A stretch of 64,000 bases of DNA from Candidatus Phycosocius bacilliformis. GTDB lineage: Bacteria > Pseudomonadota > Alphaproteobacteria > Caulobacterales > Aquidulcibacteraceae. The stretch is taken from assembly GCF_003112735.1 (NCBI RefSeq), contig NZ_BFBR01000009.1:1-64000 (forward strand), written 5' to 3'. Numbering within the stretch: the stretch's first letter is position 1; each line of letters starts with the position of its first letter. The translations under genes and the position numbers were made by a program. Shown here piece after piece: positions 42,272 to 51,629 of the stretch. The notes below the pieces were generated by a model. It was given only the letters and a program-made list of their open reading frames with translations. It had not been told where the DNA came from and did no database searches.

Positions 42272-42895
42272 ATGTTCCACAATCTGATTACCGTGCTCGA
42301 TTGGCTTGGCATTGTTGCCTTTGCGGTCACCGGAGCTTTGGTTGCCTCTCGCAATCAAATGGATGTTGTGGGCTTTATGTGGTTGGGGGCTGTGACAGGC
42401 ATTGGTGGTGGCACAGTGCGCGACCTTCTTTTGGGATTGCCGGTTCTGTGGATTGAACATCCATCCTATCTGGCCGTCTGCATTGCTGTCTCTGTGATGA
42501 TCTTTTTTACCGCACATTTGGCTGCTTCACGGATGACTTTAATACTCTGGGCAGACGCGGTTGGACTTGCACTCTTTGCTGCAGTCGGCGCAGAACGTGC
42601 CTTGAGTGCAAACGCTCCGCCGCTGGTCGCACTCGTTATGGGAGTCATTACAGCTTGCTTTGGCGGGATGATTCGGGATCTGTTGAGTCAAGAGCGATCG
42701 ATCATCTTCTCACGCGAAATCTATGTAACGGCAGCCGCCACCGCTGCTGGCAGCTTTCTAGTTTTGGAGGCCTTAGGTCTATCGCGCGAAATTGCTATTG
42801 GTGCAGGCTTGGCTGCCGGATTCCTCCTTCGCGCTGGAGCGATCCTTAAGGGATGGTCCCTACCCCGCTATCGACCAAGACCGCCACAACCTTGA
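42272..42895 (+). CDS. TRIC-family (UPF0126) cation channel-like protein
   Basis: This 207-residue inner-membrane protein has seven hydrophobic segments arranged as two repeats, each with the glycine-rich channel motif: GAVTGIGGGTVRDLLLG and GVITACFGGMIRDLL. Bacterial TRIC proteins form trimeric K+-permeable channels. No operon partner is evident; the gene converges with the GT39-like gene. Confidence 0.9.
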   Translation: MFHNLITVLDWLGIVAFAVTGALVASRNQMDVVGFMWLGAVTGIGGGTVRDLLLGLPVLWIEHPSYLAVCIAVSVMIFFTAHLAASRMTLILWADAVGLALFAAVGAERALSANAPPLVALVMGVITACFGGMIRDLLSQERSIIFSREIYVTAAATAAGSFLVLEALGLSREIAIGAGLAAGFLLRAGAILKGWSLPRYRPRPPQP

Positions 42896-42910
42896 AGCCG
42901 GGTGGATGCC

Positions 42911-44332
42911 TCAGTCGCTTCTGTGCGAACGAACACAAGCAATAATGGCCGGACTGCCCAACCCGAAGTCTTTGCAGTGGAGTCCTCCTGCCACGCTGTC
43001 CTTCATAAGTGGATGGCGCGTTCCCATTGGTTCTGCGACATTGAGAAATAAGATACCATCACCGGCCTGAGGACTTAAGTCTCGCAAGGCTAAGGCCACG
43101 ATATCAGGCGACTTTACATATGCTGGAACAGACACGGGGCCAGTCCACCCGTCGCGCCTGAGGAAGAAGCTACCAACCTGTCCAAGTTGCCAAGGTTGGG
43201 AAAGTGCAGCTGTTTCACTATCCCAGTAGAAGGCCAATCTGGAAACATTATTCTTGGCCAACCACTTGGACGCCGCCTCCAAACTGTAGCCATGGCGGAA
43301 GTCAAAAGCTCCTACCCGGCCACGGATATCCAAGGCTCCTAGGGCGACAAGCGTGACAGCCGAGGCCAAAAACAACATATATGACCGCGCCCTAATCCCA
43401 GCCAACATCGTAGCTATGCCTAGAAGTAAAGCCGGGACAAAAGGCACAAGGTAACGCGGCGCAAAGCTCGGCTTAACCAGTGCAGTGGCTAAGACAATCA
43501 TGGTTGCAAATATTGCACTCAGTACAGCCCAATGAAATCCTGTGCAGCCCTCTCTTCCTGTAACAGCATGCCAAATGAACCAAGCTATCATTGCAAACAA
43601 CAATATAGTTGATCCAGGATTTCCCCATGTCCCGTGCCAGAACCCGAGATCCAAAAATCGAGTGATCTCAATCGGCTGATACCAAGCGATGTCGGGATTG
43701 GAAAATGCGATAAGGAATGGCAAATGGAACCATAGCCAGACCAAAACCGGTATAAACAGACCAATCGCTGGCCATGTCGATTTCAAATCACGATGGCGTA
43801 TAACCAAATAGATAAGACCCTGAATGCCGCTGATAATGATAGCATGAAAGTGGGTTAGACAAATCGCCGCGGTCACGATGGACCATCGGGTTGCCCACTT
43901 CAGTCCACCTTCATCAATTAATCTCATAAAGACAATTGTCTGCAGGGTACCAAACAATATCAACAGAGGATAAGGTCTTGCTTCGCTGCCATGAAAACTC
44001 AATGGAAACCACAGCAGCAATGCAATTGCCCAAAGATATCTAACATCCGCGTCTTGGTTGCGCCATTTGAGTATAACTGCAATGGATAGCACCCAGAAGA
44101 TTAAACTTGGGATCCGCAACGCCAAGTCACTAACCCCGAATATCTTGGTCCAAAGCCACATGATGGCATAATAGACAGGGCCGCTCAGTTCGTGCAGGCA
44201 CCAGTTTATTAATGCTGGAATATCGCGCGACATACTGATCGTGCCAGTATATGTCTCATCAAGCCAAAGAGGTGTCCTTAAGCCCGGTAAGGTGTTGACC
44301 ACCGCGATCACAATCGCGATCACCAAAGCCAA
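42911..44332 (-). CDS. GT39/PMT-like membrane glycosyltransferase
   Basis: This 473-residue protein has about ten membrane segments and the acidic motif PLWLDETYTG in the first periplasmic loop, as in ArnT/PMT enzymes that use polyprenyl-phosphate sugars. The loop LHELSGPVYY matches the following conserved block. It has a soluble C-terminal tail. It probably glycosylates a lipid or surface polymer, but donor and acceptor cannot be told. Confidence 0.85.
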   Translation of the reverse strand: MALVIAIVIAVVNTLPGLRTPLWLDETYTGTISMSRDIPALINWCLHELSGPVYYAIMWLWTKIFGVSDLALRIPSLIFWVLSIAVILKWRNQDADVRYLWAIALLLWFPLSFHGSEARPYPLLILFGTLQTIVFMRLIDEGGLKWATRWSIVTAAICLTHFHAIIISGIQGLIYLVIRHRDLKSTWPAIGLFIPVLVWLWFHLPFLIAFSNPDIAWYQPIEITRFLDLGFWHGTWGNPGSTILLFAMIAWFIWHAVTGREGCTGFHWAVLSAIFATMIVLATALVKPSFAPRYLVPFVPALLLGIATMLAGIRARSYMLFLASAVTLVALGALDIRGRVGAFDFRHGYSLEAASKWLAKNNVSRLAFYWDSETAALSQPWQLGQVGSFFLRRDGWTGPVSVPAYVKSPDIVALALRDLSPQAGDGILFLNVAEPMGTRHPLMKDSVAGGLHCKDFGLGSPAIIACVRSHRSD

Positions 44333-44417
44333 TACGAGCGGTTTAGGCGCAGAAATATGTGTCAGGCCGCCGACTCCTGTAGACCAACAAAATGGTTACG
44401 TTAAGGAGTCGAAGTTA

Positions 44418-44609
44418 ATGCGCTGTGAAAGCCAGCAAACCAAATTCCTATCATGGTCAAAGCAACATACTACTGCCTACCACTGTGCAATATCCAAGCT
44501 CATGTCATCATTGCAATCAATCGAAGCTAATTTACCTGTGTCGCTTGGTGAGGCAATTTGTCTTTGGAGGGTCGATAGGCAGATTGGGCTCAGAGACGAA
44601 GTCTGGTGA
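44418..44609 (+). CDS. possible 63-residue ORF
   Basis: AAGGAG sits nine bases before this ATG, giving a plausible ribosome site. The frame starts MRCESQQTKFLSWSKQ and ends with RQIGLRDEVW. The composition is soluble and helical and I recognise nothing. It lies in a gap next to an insertion-sequence remnant and could be a chance frame. Confidence 0.25.
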   Translation: MRCESQQTKFLSWSKQHTTAYHCAISKLMSSLQSIEANLPVSLGEAICLWRVDRQIGLRDEVW

Positions 44610-44648
44610 GGCCACGACCTGTGCAAATTCCTTTCCTAGACTTCTTCT

Positions 44649-44806
44649 ATGCCCCCCAAACATCGCGTCGAACGTTATTTCAACCTCATCAATAGCTACC
44701 GACGCCTAACATCTGACTGGAACATGACCTCAAGAAGCTATCTTGGCTTCATTCCATAGTTGCACTCCGCTTTTGGATTGGTCACTTTGTCAACACGGCT
44801 TAATAG
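44649..44806 (+). pseudogene. IS5-like transposase C-terminal remnant
   Basis: The frame reads KHRVERYFNLINSYRRLTSD, then SRSYLGFIP, a TAG, then LHSAFGLVTLSTRLNR. This resembles the C-terminal block of IS5-superfamily DDE transposases (V-E-R-x-F, Y/F-R-R, followed by a hydrophobic helix). Only about 50 codons remain and a stop interrupts them. No terminal inverted repeats were found. Confidence 0.4.
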
Positions 44807-46137
44807 GTGCGGATGAAGTCAACACCGAGATAACGAGTGTTCTTGGAGGTTGGCGCGTTAGGTGCTGATTTTAAAAACCTTCCTTTCGCAATCGCCACGG
44901 CATTGACCTCCAGCCGCAACGTCTTGGGCTGGAGCTATATTCGCAAACGTGCATCAAGCTGTTGGCCTGCAAAATCCCCTGATCGACCAGATCGATCCAC
45001 GACGCCGGTTGATGCAAAGCCATCGGTTTTGTCTGCGAGCCACAGGCCGCGCCAACCGATGAAAGCATCCATTGTGGGTGTGGGCTCAAGTTCCAAGCGG
45101 ATGCCGGGAGAGGCAATATTGGCGCGGCCGATGGCTGCCAAAATGCCCGCAGGCGAAATCTCCGCACGCCGCATACCATAAAGCGTGTCAAAGCGGGTGT
45201 CCGTCTCCCCCGATCGATCCCCGCTTGCCCAATCATATTCGACCGATAGGCGCGGCCTCCAAGCCGCCTTCCATTGGTAGCCCCACTCCGCGCGAATATA
45301 GGCTGCCTCTACATTCCGAAGTTGAGCGGTTTGTAACGAAGACAAGCTATTCTTCCCTCGTTGAAGGTAAACTTCAAAATCATGATCAAATTGGCCAGGT
45401 TTGGGTTCGCGAAAGATACGAAAGCCATAGGTCGTTAAGTCCCGGTCACGTGTCGGACGGGTTGGTCTATCCTCTTCTTCAAAGCGGATTAGGGTCACCT
45501 GGGTTGCCTGACCTTGTTTAGATATTGGCCAAGTCAGGATACCACCGTACAGACGTTGGGCAGTCGTCTCCAGGTCGGGCTCTCCACGATTATCTAGGAC
45601 ATCTGCTTTCGTCTCAGGTAATCGAATTTGTGGGACAACAGCGATTGCCACCACATCCAGGCCATTGCCCCAATGCAGATCGGTACGAAACCCTGTATAG
45701 CCATTTGTTGTATTACGATAATCATCTGCCGCAACAAGTCTGCGTGAACCAAGATTGAGGGTCATCCGCCCAATTTGAAGATTAGCATGGCTCGCCTCGC
45801 CGAAAGGCTTGTCCCATCGCCGCTTCAGATTAGCTTGGACCAATTCAAGCGTATTCACATCATTCGAACTGATCGGCGATCCCGCACCACCTCCCCAGGC
45901 ACGGCTATCGTAGAGATCCAATTGCGCACTCCAATCGCCATTAATAGGGCCAGTTGCTTCTAAGCGAAACCGACTAGACCAAATCGTATCGTTGGAATTG
46001 ACGCCAACCCTTGCATGCCCTTCGATCGTTTCTAGGCGCGCACGTAAGGAGCCAGATACCTTCTAGGCCTGATCTCGTGCAGCTGCGGCATCAGCCATAG
46101 CTGATGCCGCCAGTGTTAATGCCAAAAGACTGCGCAC
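44800..46137 (-). pseudogene. alginate-export-type porin broken by two amber codons
   Basis: Read in one frame, this encodes a 445-residue protein with a signal peptide (RSLLALTLAASAMADAAAA) and a beta-barrel resembling the alginate_export family: SGSLRARLETIEG, LDLYDSRAWGGGAG, LSVEYDWASGDRS and the C-terminal GRFLKSAPNAP. Two TAG codons interrupt it: codon 25 (46063-46065), just after the signal peptide, and codon 401 (44935-44937). No frameshift occurs anywhere. The GTG start lies three bases beyond the stop of the TonB-receptor gene, so it was the second cistron of that operon. The uninterrupted middle (44935-45921, TTG start) would look like a 328-residue gene but lacks its export signal. 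Confidence 0.85.
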
Positions 46138-46140
46138 GCG

Positions 46141-48597
46141 CTAAAATTCAGCCTTGAAAGTCGCACCCCAAATGCGTGGATCGCCAGGGATACCGGTGAC
46201 CAAACCGGTATTGCCGCCGGGGACATTGAGCAATTCGAAATAATCCTCATCAAAGACATTCCGTGCCCACAGATAAAGGTCGAGGCCTTGGGGTGTACGG
46301 AAGCCAAAGCGCAGATTGGTTAGGCCATAGCCCTCAATCCACGTATAGGCAGATGGCGAAGGGTTAGACGAAAACTTCGAGCGATAGCTTCCGTCGATGC
46401 CCAGATAGATATCCCCATCCTTCTTGAAGAGGTTTGCGGGGATCGAATATTCGCCACCATAAGAGACTGCCCATTTGGAAACGCCGGGTAGGGCCTGGCC
46501 GGAGATATCGCAATTGGCAGGGCTGATAGCTCCCGGCACACCAGGTAACCCCGGCGTTTGGCCTGCAGCGATGGCGGGACCACCTGAAAGTTCGGGGGGG
46601 CAAGGCGCATCTTTGAACTTTTTGTAAGTCGCGTCGGTGTACGCTACATTGGTATAGAGCGAGAGACTGTCGGTCGGCTGAGCCGCAAAATCGATCTCGG
46701 CCCCTTGGGTTCTCACTTTTTCTGCATTAGCCAGATAGCCGCGCAAGACCCCAAATTGGCCGTTGGTCACTTGAGCCTGATAATCATCAATATCAGTTCT
46801 AAAGAGCGAGAGGTTGACCGTAACCTTCTTGTCCCAGATTCGTGACTTTAGCCCTGCCTCATAGTGATTGACCGATTCAGGGCGAATGGTTTGGGCTCCT
46901 AACAGTGGTTGGCCTGCCGCATCCGACGGCACACCATTTTGGTTGATCCCGCCGGACTTGAAAGTCTTGGCATAGGTCACATACGCCAAAATTTCTGGTT
47001 GGAACCGATAGCTGGTCGTCAGATCATAGGAGAAGTTCCAATCATCGAACTTGGGCTTATATGATTGGGGCGCAAATATCGCGAGTTGGGCGGCCCGGCG
47101 CGCTCCTGTTTGACCGAGAAGCACGGGCTGACCGGCACCATCAAAGACAGTGCGATCGTAAAGGCCTTGCTTCTCGTCATAATTGATTCGAACACCTGGT
47201 TGAATGGTGAGCTTGTCGGACACTTTCCAACTCGCCTGTCCAAATAGGGCAACGCTGGTATTGGTAAGGCCCTGTATGTTGATGGCTGTTAGGCCATCCA
47301 ACACGGTTGGATCGAGTGACAACACATTGGATGGGGCTATATTCCAGCGGCTGGAAGCTGGTCCATGGCGTTCAAAACCTTGGGTGTCGATCTTTTGATA
47401 ATAAGCAAAGACGCCAACTACATAGTCGAGCTTCTCTCCGCTACGATTGTATCGCAATTCCTGCGTATACTGATCTTGTTGGGATGGGTTTTGTGAATTG
47501 GTGACAATCGGCAGACCAGTAAAATCGCGATCATTCTCAGGCTTCCAGTCCCAGAAGCGCCACGCCGTTACGGCCGTTAACTTGCCTGGACCGCGGTCCC
47601 AGACTAAGCGAACCGAGGCACCACCCGTGATGTTGCCTGCGTTCAAACTTGCATCAATGTCAGTCAATCGATCAAATGGGTTTGTGCTGACAACAGTATA
47701 GTTTTGAGCCGCCGCTAAGGCTGCATACTGGCGATTGAGTGGCCTTTGGGTAGAGCCCGTACGCACGAAGACAGTACCGCAGCATTCAGGATTTTGCGCA
47801 TTGTAGTCAGCCGCAAAAGTGACATCGAGCTTTTCATTCGGTCGGAACAAGAGTTGGGCTCGCACACCCAGATTGTCTTGCTCGTTGATGTAATTGGTCG
47901 TCTTTACGTTATAGATCGTACCTCGACGGCTGGTTGACGAGAGCGCCAAGCGTCCGGCTAATTTGTCCGTTATTGGACCTGAAAGAGAAGCCTTTGCTTG
48001 CTTGAAGCCAAGGCTGCCAATGGTGACTTCAGAACGACCCTCAAACTCAAAGGTTGGCGCGCGGGTTGTGATGTTTATCGCCCCTGCTGTGGTGTTTTTG
48101 CCATAAAGCGTACCTTGCGGCCCACGCAGCACTTCAATCTGGCGTACGTCGAGAAAGTCAAAGGTTGAAGATGCTGCGCGCGAATAATAGACGTCATCGA
48201 TATAAATGCCGACGCCTTGTTCGATCCCGTCATTGGTGAGCCCAAACGGTGCGCCGAGTCCGCGAATGTTGGCGGCACTGTTACGCGGATTGGAAGAATA
48301 GAAAGTCAGTGTTGGCGTGAGTTGGGTCAACCGACCGACATTGAAGCTCCCGGTTTGATCCAATTGGCGACCGCCGACGACGGACACCGCAATCGGGATA
48401 TCTTGCGCAGCTTCATTCCGCCGTCTAGCCGTCACAATCACCGTGTCAGTTTCGGGGGCAGTCCCATCCACAGCAGTTGCTGAGGTCGCATCAGCTTGAA
48501 GAGGAGCTGAAACGGCGGCGAATGTCGCCTCTGGCAAGAAGGTCGCTAAAGCCCCGATCAACGCAAATGTAGAAGTTCCAAAAAGGCAAATGCGCAT
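46141..48597 (-). CDS. TonB-dependent outer-membrane receptor
   Basis: This 818-residue receptor has a signal peptide (MRICLFGTSTFALIGALATF, cleavage near TFAAV), a TonB-box-like ETDTVIVTARRR, a plug with IEVLRGPQGTLYGKNTTAG, and a barrel ending in TFKAEF. The start was placed at 48597 because AGGGA precedes it and the longer frame adds a polar 20-residue stretch. A diverged 3' copy lies at 20636-21442. It heads an operon with the broken porin and is divergent from the small ORF, M19 dipeptidase and TauD-like genes, which suggests an organic, possibly sulfur-containing ligand. Confidence 0.95.
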   Translation of the reverse strand: MRICLFGTSTFALIGALATFLPEATFAAVSAPLQADATSATAVDGTAPETDTVIVTARRRNEAAQDIPIAVSVVGGRQLDQTGSFNVGRLTQLTPTLTFYSSNPRNSAANIRGLGAPFGLTNDGIEQGVGIYIDDVYYSRAASSTFDFLDVRQIEVLRGPQGTLYGKNTTAGAINITTRAPTFEFEGRSEVTIGSLGFKQAKASLSGPITDKLAGRLALSSTSRRGTIYNVKTTNYINEQDNLGVRAQLLFRPNEKLDVTFAADYNAQNPECCGTVFVRTGSTQRPLNRQYAALAAAQNYTVVSTNPFDRLTDIDASLNAGNITGGASVRLVWDRGPGKLTAVTAWRFWDWKPENDRDFTGLPIVTNSQNPSQQDQYTQELRYNRSGEKLDYVVGVFAYYQKIDTQGFERHGPASSRWNIAPSNVLSLDPTVLDGLTAINIQGLTNTSVALFGQASWKVSDKLTIQPGVRINYDEKQGLYDRTVFDGAGQPVLLGQTGARRAAQLAIFAPQSYKPKFDDWNFSYDLTTSYRFQPEILAYVTYAKTFKSGGINQNGVPSDAAGQPLLGAQTIRPESVNHYEAGLKSRIWDKKVTVNLSLFRTDIDDYQAQVTNGQFGVLRGYLANAEKVRTQGAEIDFAAQPTDSLSLYTNVAYTDATYKKFKDAPCPPELSGGPAIAAGQTPGLPGVPGAISPANCDISGQALPGVSKWAVSYGGEYSIPANLFKKDGDIYLGIDGSYRSKFSSNPSPSAYTWIEGYGLTNLRFGFRTPQGLDLYLWARNVFDEDYFELLNVPGGNTGLVTGIPGDPRIWGATFKAEF

Positions 48598-49076
48598 GTG
48601 ATATTTCCCTGTAGCTCTTACGTGGGCGCGACAGGATAGGTCGCACCTTTGAGACAAGCTGAGTTAGAGAGAGATCAATCCTAAACCAACGAGACCCACT
48701 CAACGGTGCGATCAGAATAACTTCGCACGCCGCAATAAATTCCATAAAATCAATATTAAACAATATCTCGATCCAATTAGACAAACTAAACGCTCTTGTT
48801 CTTAACCTTCATTCGCGGCCTCAGGCATGGTTCTTGATGGTCATGCGCTGGCCAGCACACATTTTCCCATCACACCCCGGGCTCTCAAAACTCCCGTTTG
48901 CCCGTTTCTCTTTAGGGGCTCTCTTAGAAAGCATAAGCCAACTAGGGTTCATCGCGTCGCGCGCGCGTGGCATTCTACAGACGTTCGCCAGCATGCGTTG
49001 CTTTGCTTCGTTCCTCAGGCGTGGCTAGCCTTCCTTCTAACGCGTGCTGGTGAGCACCAAGACACCAGAGGACAAG
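48598..49076. other. divergent intergenic region
   Basis: This stretch separates the TonB-receptor operon from the M19/TauD operon and must hold both promoters. It has AT-rich patches around 48730-48790. I see no convincing gene, perfect palindrome or known motif; several short frames here look like chance. Confidence 0.4.
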
Positions 49077-49349
49077 ATGCCACTCAAGCTAACCCAGGAT
49101 ACACAAGTCCAACCTATCTCTCGCATTGCGGTTACATTAGATCCAAAGCGGCGGCCGCCAAGATTATGGGAGTTAATCCGCCCCCAAGAGACAAACCGTA
49201 TGTCTAGCCCAAGCCATGCTGACCTCGTAGTGCTTGAGCATGAATTACGTCATCACTGTCAGCAGTCAAATTGGGGGAGTGCTACGAAAGTTTGGCACCA
49301 ATTGGTCATTGCCAAGCATAAGCTCGCCATGATCGGCGACTTGGCATGA
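49077..49349 (+). CDS. small protein coupled to the M19 dipeptidase
   Basis: This 90-residue frame starts MPLKLTQDTQVQPISRIAV and ends KLAMIGDLA, with a His-rich middle (LEHELRHHCQQ). Its stop overlaps the dipeptidase ATG (ATGA), which is the main evidence that it is real. An earlier ATG at 49044 adds 11 residues, and one at 49200 would leave 49. I do not recognise a family, and function is unknown. Confidence 0.45.
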   Translation: MPLKLTQDTQVQPISRIAVTLDPKRRPPRLWELIRPQETNRMSSPSHADLVVLEHELRHHCQQSNWGSATKVWHQLVIAKHKLAMIGDLA

Positions 49350-50605
49350 CCAACAATATTCGATCAACATCCCGAGTATTCTCGCTAACTTCCGCGGTCT
49401 TGGCGGGTGCAACAGCTTTGAGCGCACTTGCCATTTGGGCTCCAGCACAAGCCTATTTGAGCCAGCAACTAATCATTGGATCTTCCGTCCACGCCAAGAC
49501 ACTCGTTCTGGACGCACACGCCGATTTGCCCGCCCCTTACGACTGGGGGGGCGGCAAATCCCCACCTCCCAATGCGATAGATCAGATCGCAACCGCACGA
49601 CTGCGTGCCGGAGATGTAGATGCGCAAGTCATTGCCGTCTTCGTCCCACAGGGTCCTCGAGATCCGGGCTCCGTTGCGGCGGCTCTGGTCGAAGCCGAGC
49701 GCAAGGCACGCGCAATTCTGTCACGGATCGATGGGGATCCGCAGCATTTAGCACTTGCCAAATCTGCCCACGATGTCCGCAGCGCAGAGAAAGATGGCAA
49801 GACCGCCATCATCATGAGCCTACTTAATGCTTACCCCTTAAGCTACGATCCCACATCTTTGGAAGCTTTTGCAAAACTGGGCGTCCGCATTCTAGGCCTA
49901 ACCCATGCCGGTAATAATGACTTTGCCGACAGCTCTCGGCCGCAGCCAAGGGATGTAGCAGGCGAGAATCGAGGCCTGTCGGCCAAGGGGCGTTCGCTCA
50001 TTGAAGCGGCCAATCGACTGGGGATTCTCGTGGATGTGTCCCAGCTGAGCGAAGAGGCCTGCCTGCAAGCAGTTGCCATTTCAACGGCTCCGGTGATTGC
50101 TTCCCATAGCGGGGTAAAAGGTCGTGTTGACCATGTACGCAATCTTTCTAATCGCGAGCTTGACGCAATTGCCGCTAAAGGCGGCGTTATCGCGATCACA
50201 GCGTTTAATCCCTATCTCAAGGCCGTGAGTGCGGACTCCCAAACTAAGATCAAAGCGCTGCGAGCCGAGTATGGCGCAGTCAACGGTTATGAAGGCTTAA
50301 GCGCGGAACGACAGGCGGCACTCAGTGCAGCCATCCATGCTGTCACGCCTCAGGCCAACGTTTCGGACTTGGTTGATAGCATAGATTATGCCGTGGCGCG
50401 CGTGGGCATTGATCATGTTGGCCTCAGTTCTGATTTCAATCATGGCGGCGGCATTAACGGTTGGGCTGATGCTGGTGAAGCCGGCAATGTCACCGCCGAA
50501 TTGATCAAGCGGGGCTATAGTCCAACAGATATTGGCAAGCTGTGGGGCGGCAACGTTTTGCGCCTCCTTGAAGCAGCACAGCGCCAAGCAACACAAAAGT
50601 TCTAA
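49346..50605 (+). CDS. membrane dipeptidase, peptidase M19 family
   Basis: This 419-residue exported zinc enzyme hydrolyses dipeptides. The N-terminus has a hydrophobic signal (about residues 11-35). M19 hallmarks are visible: the first zinc site VLDAHADLPAPYDWG (His58, Asp60), the bridging-Glu region, VSQLSEEACLQ, IASHSGVKGRVDHVRN and SSDFNHGGGINGW near the C-terminus. In many operons such enzymes process imported D-amino-acid or unusual dipeptides. It sits between a small ORF and a TauD-like dioxygenase, 15 bases from the latter. Confidence 0.93.
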   Translation: MTNNIRSTSRVFSLTSAVLAGATALSALAIWAPAQAYLSQQLIIGSSVHAKTLVLDAHADLPAPYDWGGGKSPPPNAIDQIATARLRAGDVDAQVIAVFVPQGPRDPGSVAAALVEAERKARAILSRIDGDPQHLALAKSAHDVRSAEKDGKTAIIMSLLNAYPLSYDPTSLEAFAKLGVRILGLTHAGNNDFADSSRPQPRDVAGENRGLSAKGRSLIEAANRLGILVDVSQLSEEACLQAVAISTAPVIASHSGVKGRVDHVRNLSNRELDAIAAKGGVIAITAFNPYLKAVSADSQTKIKALRAEYGAVNGYEGLSAERQAALSAAIHAVTPQANVSDLVDSIDYAVARVGIDHVGLSSDFNHGGGINGWADAGEAGNVTAELIKRGYSPTDIGKLWGGNVLRLLEAAQRQATQKF

Positions 50606-50620
50606 TGGGAGGGTCAGCAG

Positions 50621-51508
50621 ATGGGAATTCTCGAAAACGTGCGAGCTGAGGACTTGGCTTCAAACCTGACGATCACACGCCTCGGCCCTTTGCTGGGAGC
50701 TGAAGTTCATGGGGTGGACCTGAGGAAGCCGATATCGGCCGAAACTTTCAAAGCGCTTCGATCTGCCCTCACACAACATAAGGTCTTGGTGCTGCGCGAT
50801 CAGGACATAACCCATGAACAGCACAAGGCATTTGGGGCATTGTTTGGCGAGCTTGAAGGTCACCCTGTGACGACTTCGGTTCCAGGTCATCCTGAGATTC
50901 TGGTGATTGAGGCGGCCGATGGCTTGAAAATCACCGACGCTATTTTGCCAATCGCGCGACCAGCCAATAAATGGCACACTGACGTCACCTTCCGCGAAAA
51001 GCCCTCCTTTGCAGGCGTGCTCAAAGCGCGGGTCCTGCCACCCGTGGGCGGCGACACGTTGTTTGCCGATACTGCGGCAATCTATGAAGACTTGCCGCCA
51101 GAGGTAAAGACCCGCATCGAGACGCTCAATGCCGAGCATGACATTTTACAAAGCTATGGCTATCGCGTAAGCGACGACAAGGCTGCGCAATTGCGGCGTG
51201 AGCATCCGCCCCAGATCCATCCGGTCGTGTGCCGCCATCCCGATACGGGGGCAAAACATCTGTTTGTGAACCATGTATTCACAACCCGCATTTTGGGTTT
51301 GGATGGCTTTGAGAGCAAGAGACTGCTCGACTATCTGATCGATCGGGTAAAGGCACCGGAATATCAGGTGCGCGTCCGCTGGAGCCCGAACGCGATTGTC
51401 ATCTGGGACAATTGGGCAACCCAGCATTATGCGATCCTCGATTACTGGCCCCATGAACGGATTATGGAACGTGTGACAGTCTCGGGGAAAGTGCGGCCAA
51501 CTCGGTGA
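50621..51508 (+). CDS. TauD/TfdA-family 2-oxoglutarate dioxygenase
   Basis: This 295-residue non-heme Fe(II) enzyme couples 2-oxoglutarate decarboxylation to substrate hydroxylation, releasing sulfite when the substrate is a sulfonate such as taurine. The iron facial triad is visible: His119 and Asp121 in KWHTDVTF, and the distal His in WATQHYAI. The C-terminal Arg block MERVTVSG matches the 2-oxoglutarate/sulfonate site. The exact substrate is unknown. It is coupled behind the M19 gene and converges on a second TauD-like gene across a shared hairpin. Confidence 0.93.
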   Translation: MGILENVRAEDLASNLTITRLGPLLGAEVHGVDLRKPISAETFKALRSALTQHKVLVLRDQDITHEQHKAFGALFGELEGHPVTTSVPGHPEILVIEAADGLKITDAILPIARPANKWHTDVTFREKPSFAGVLKARVLPPVGGDTLFADTAAIYEDLPPEVKTRIETLNAEHDILQSYGYRVSDDKAAQLRREHPPQIHPVVCRHPDTGAKHLFVNHVFTTRILGLDGFESKRLLDYLIDRVKAPEYQVRVRWSPNAIVIWDNWATQHYAILDYWPHERIMERVTVSGKVRPTR

Positions 51509-51574
51509 TGGCCCGTTGGCTAGGTGCCAGCAAATCAGCCTAAATCTGCATCTTCTTGGTTCATTCGTCGAGAA

Positions 51575-51610
51575 AAAGGGCCGCGCCAGAGATAACTAGC
51601 ACGGCCCTTT
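51575..51610. terminator. bidirectional terminator between convergent tauD-like genes
   Basis: AAAGGGCCG pairs perfectly with CGGCCCTTT over an 18-base loop. An A-run precedes it and Ts follow on both strands, which fits intrinsic termination in both directions between two convergent genes. Confidence 0.85.
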
Positions 51611-51629
51611 CGATCTATTTGCTAGTACC

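Noticed and set aside
44935-45921. A free-standing 328-residue porin gene
   Set aside because: It starts at an internal TTG without export signal and clearly continues in frame on both sides of amber codons, so it is the middle of a broken gene.
44800-46137. Amber codon reassignment or general read-through as explanation for several in-frame TAGs (porin, IS3 and IS5 remnants)
   Set aside because: Intact genes also end in TAG, for example the receptor at 46141, and would be extended into the next gene. The other interrupted sequences are obvious remnants, and the receptor relic uses TAA and TGA. Ordinary decay is simpler.
48827-49207. 126-codon frame before the M19 operon
   Set aside because: It overlaps the better-supported 49077-49349 frame, has mixed low-complexity composition and no ribosome site.
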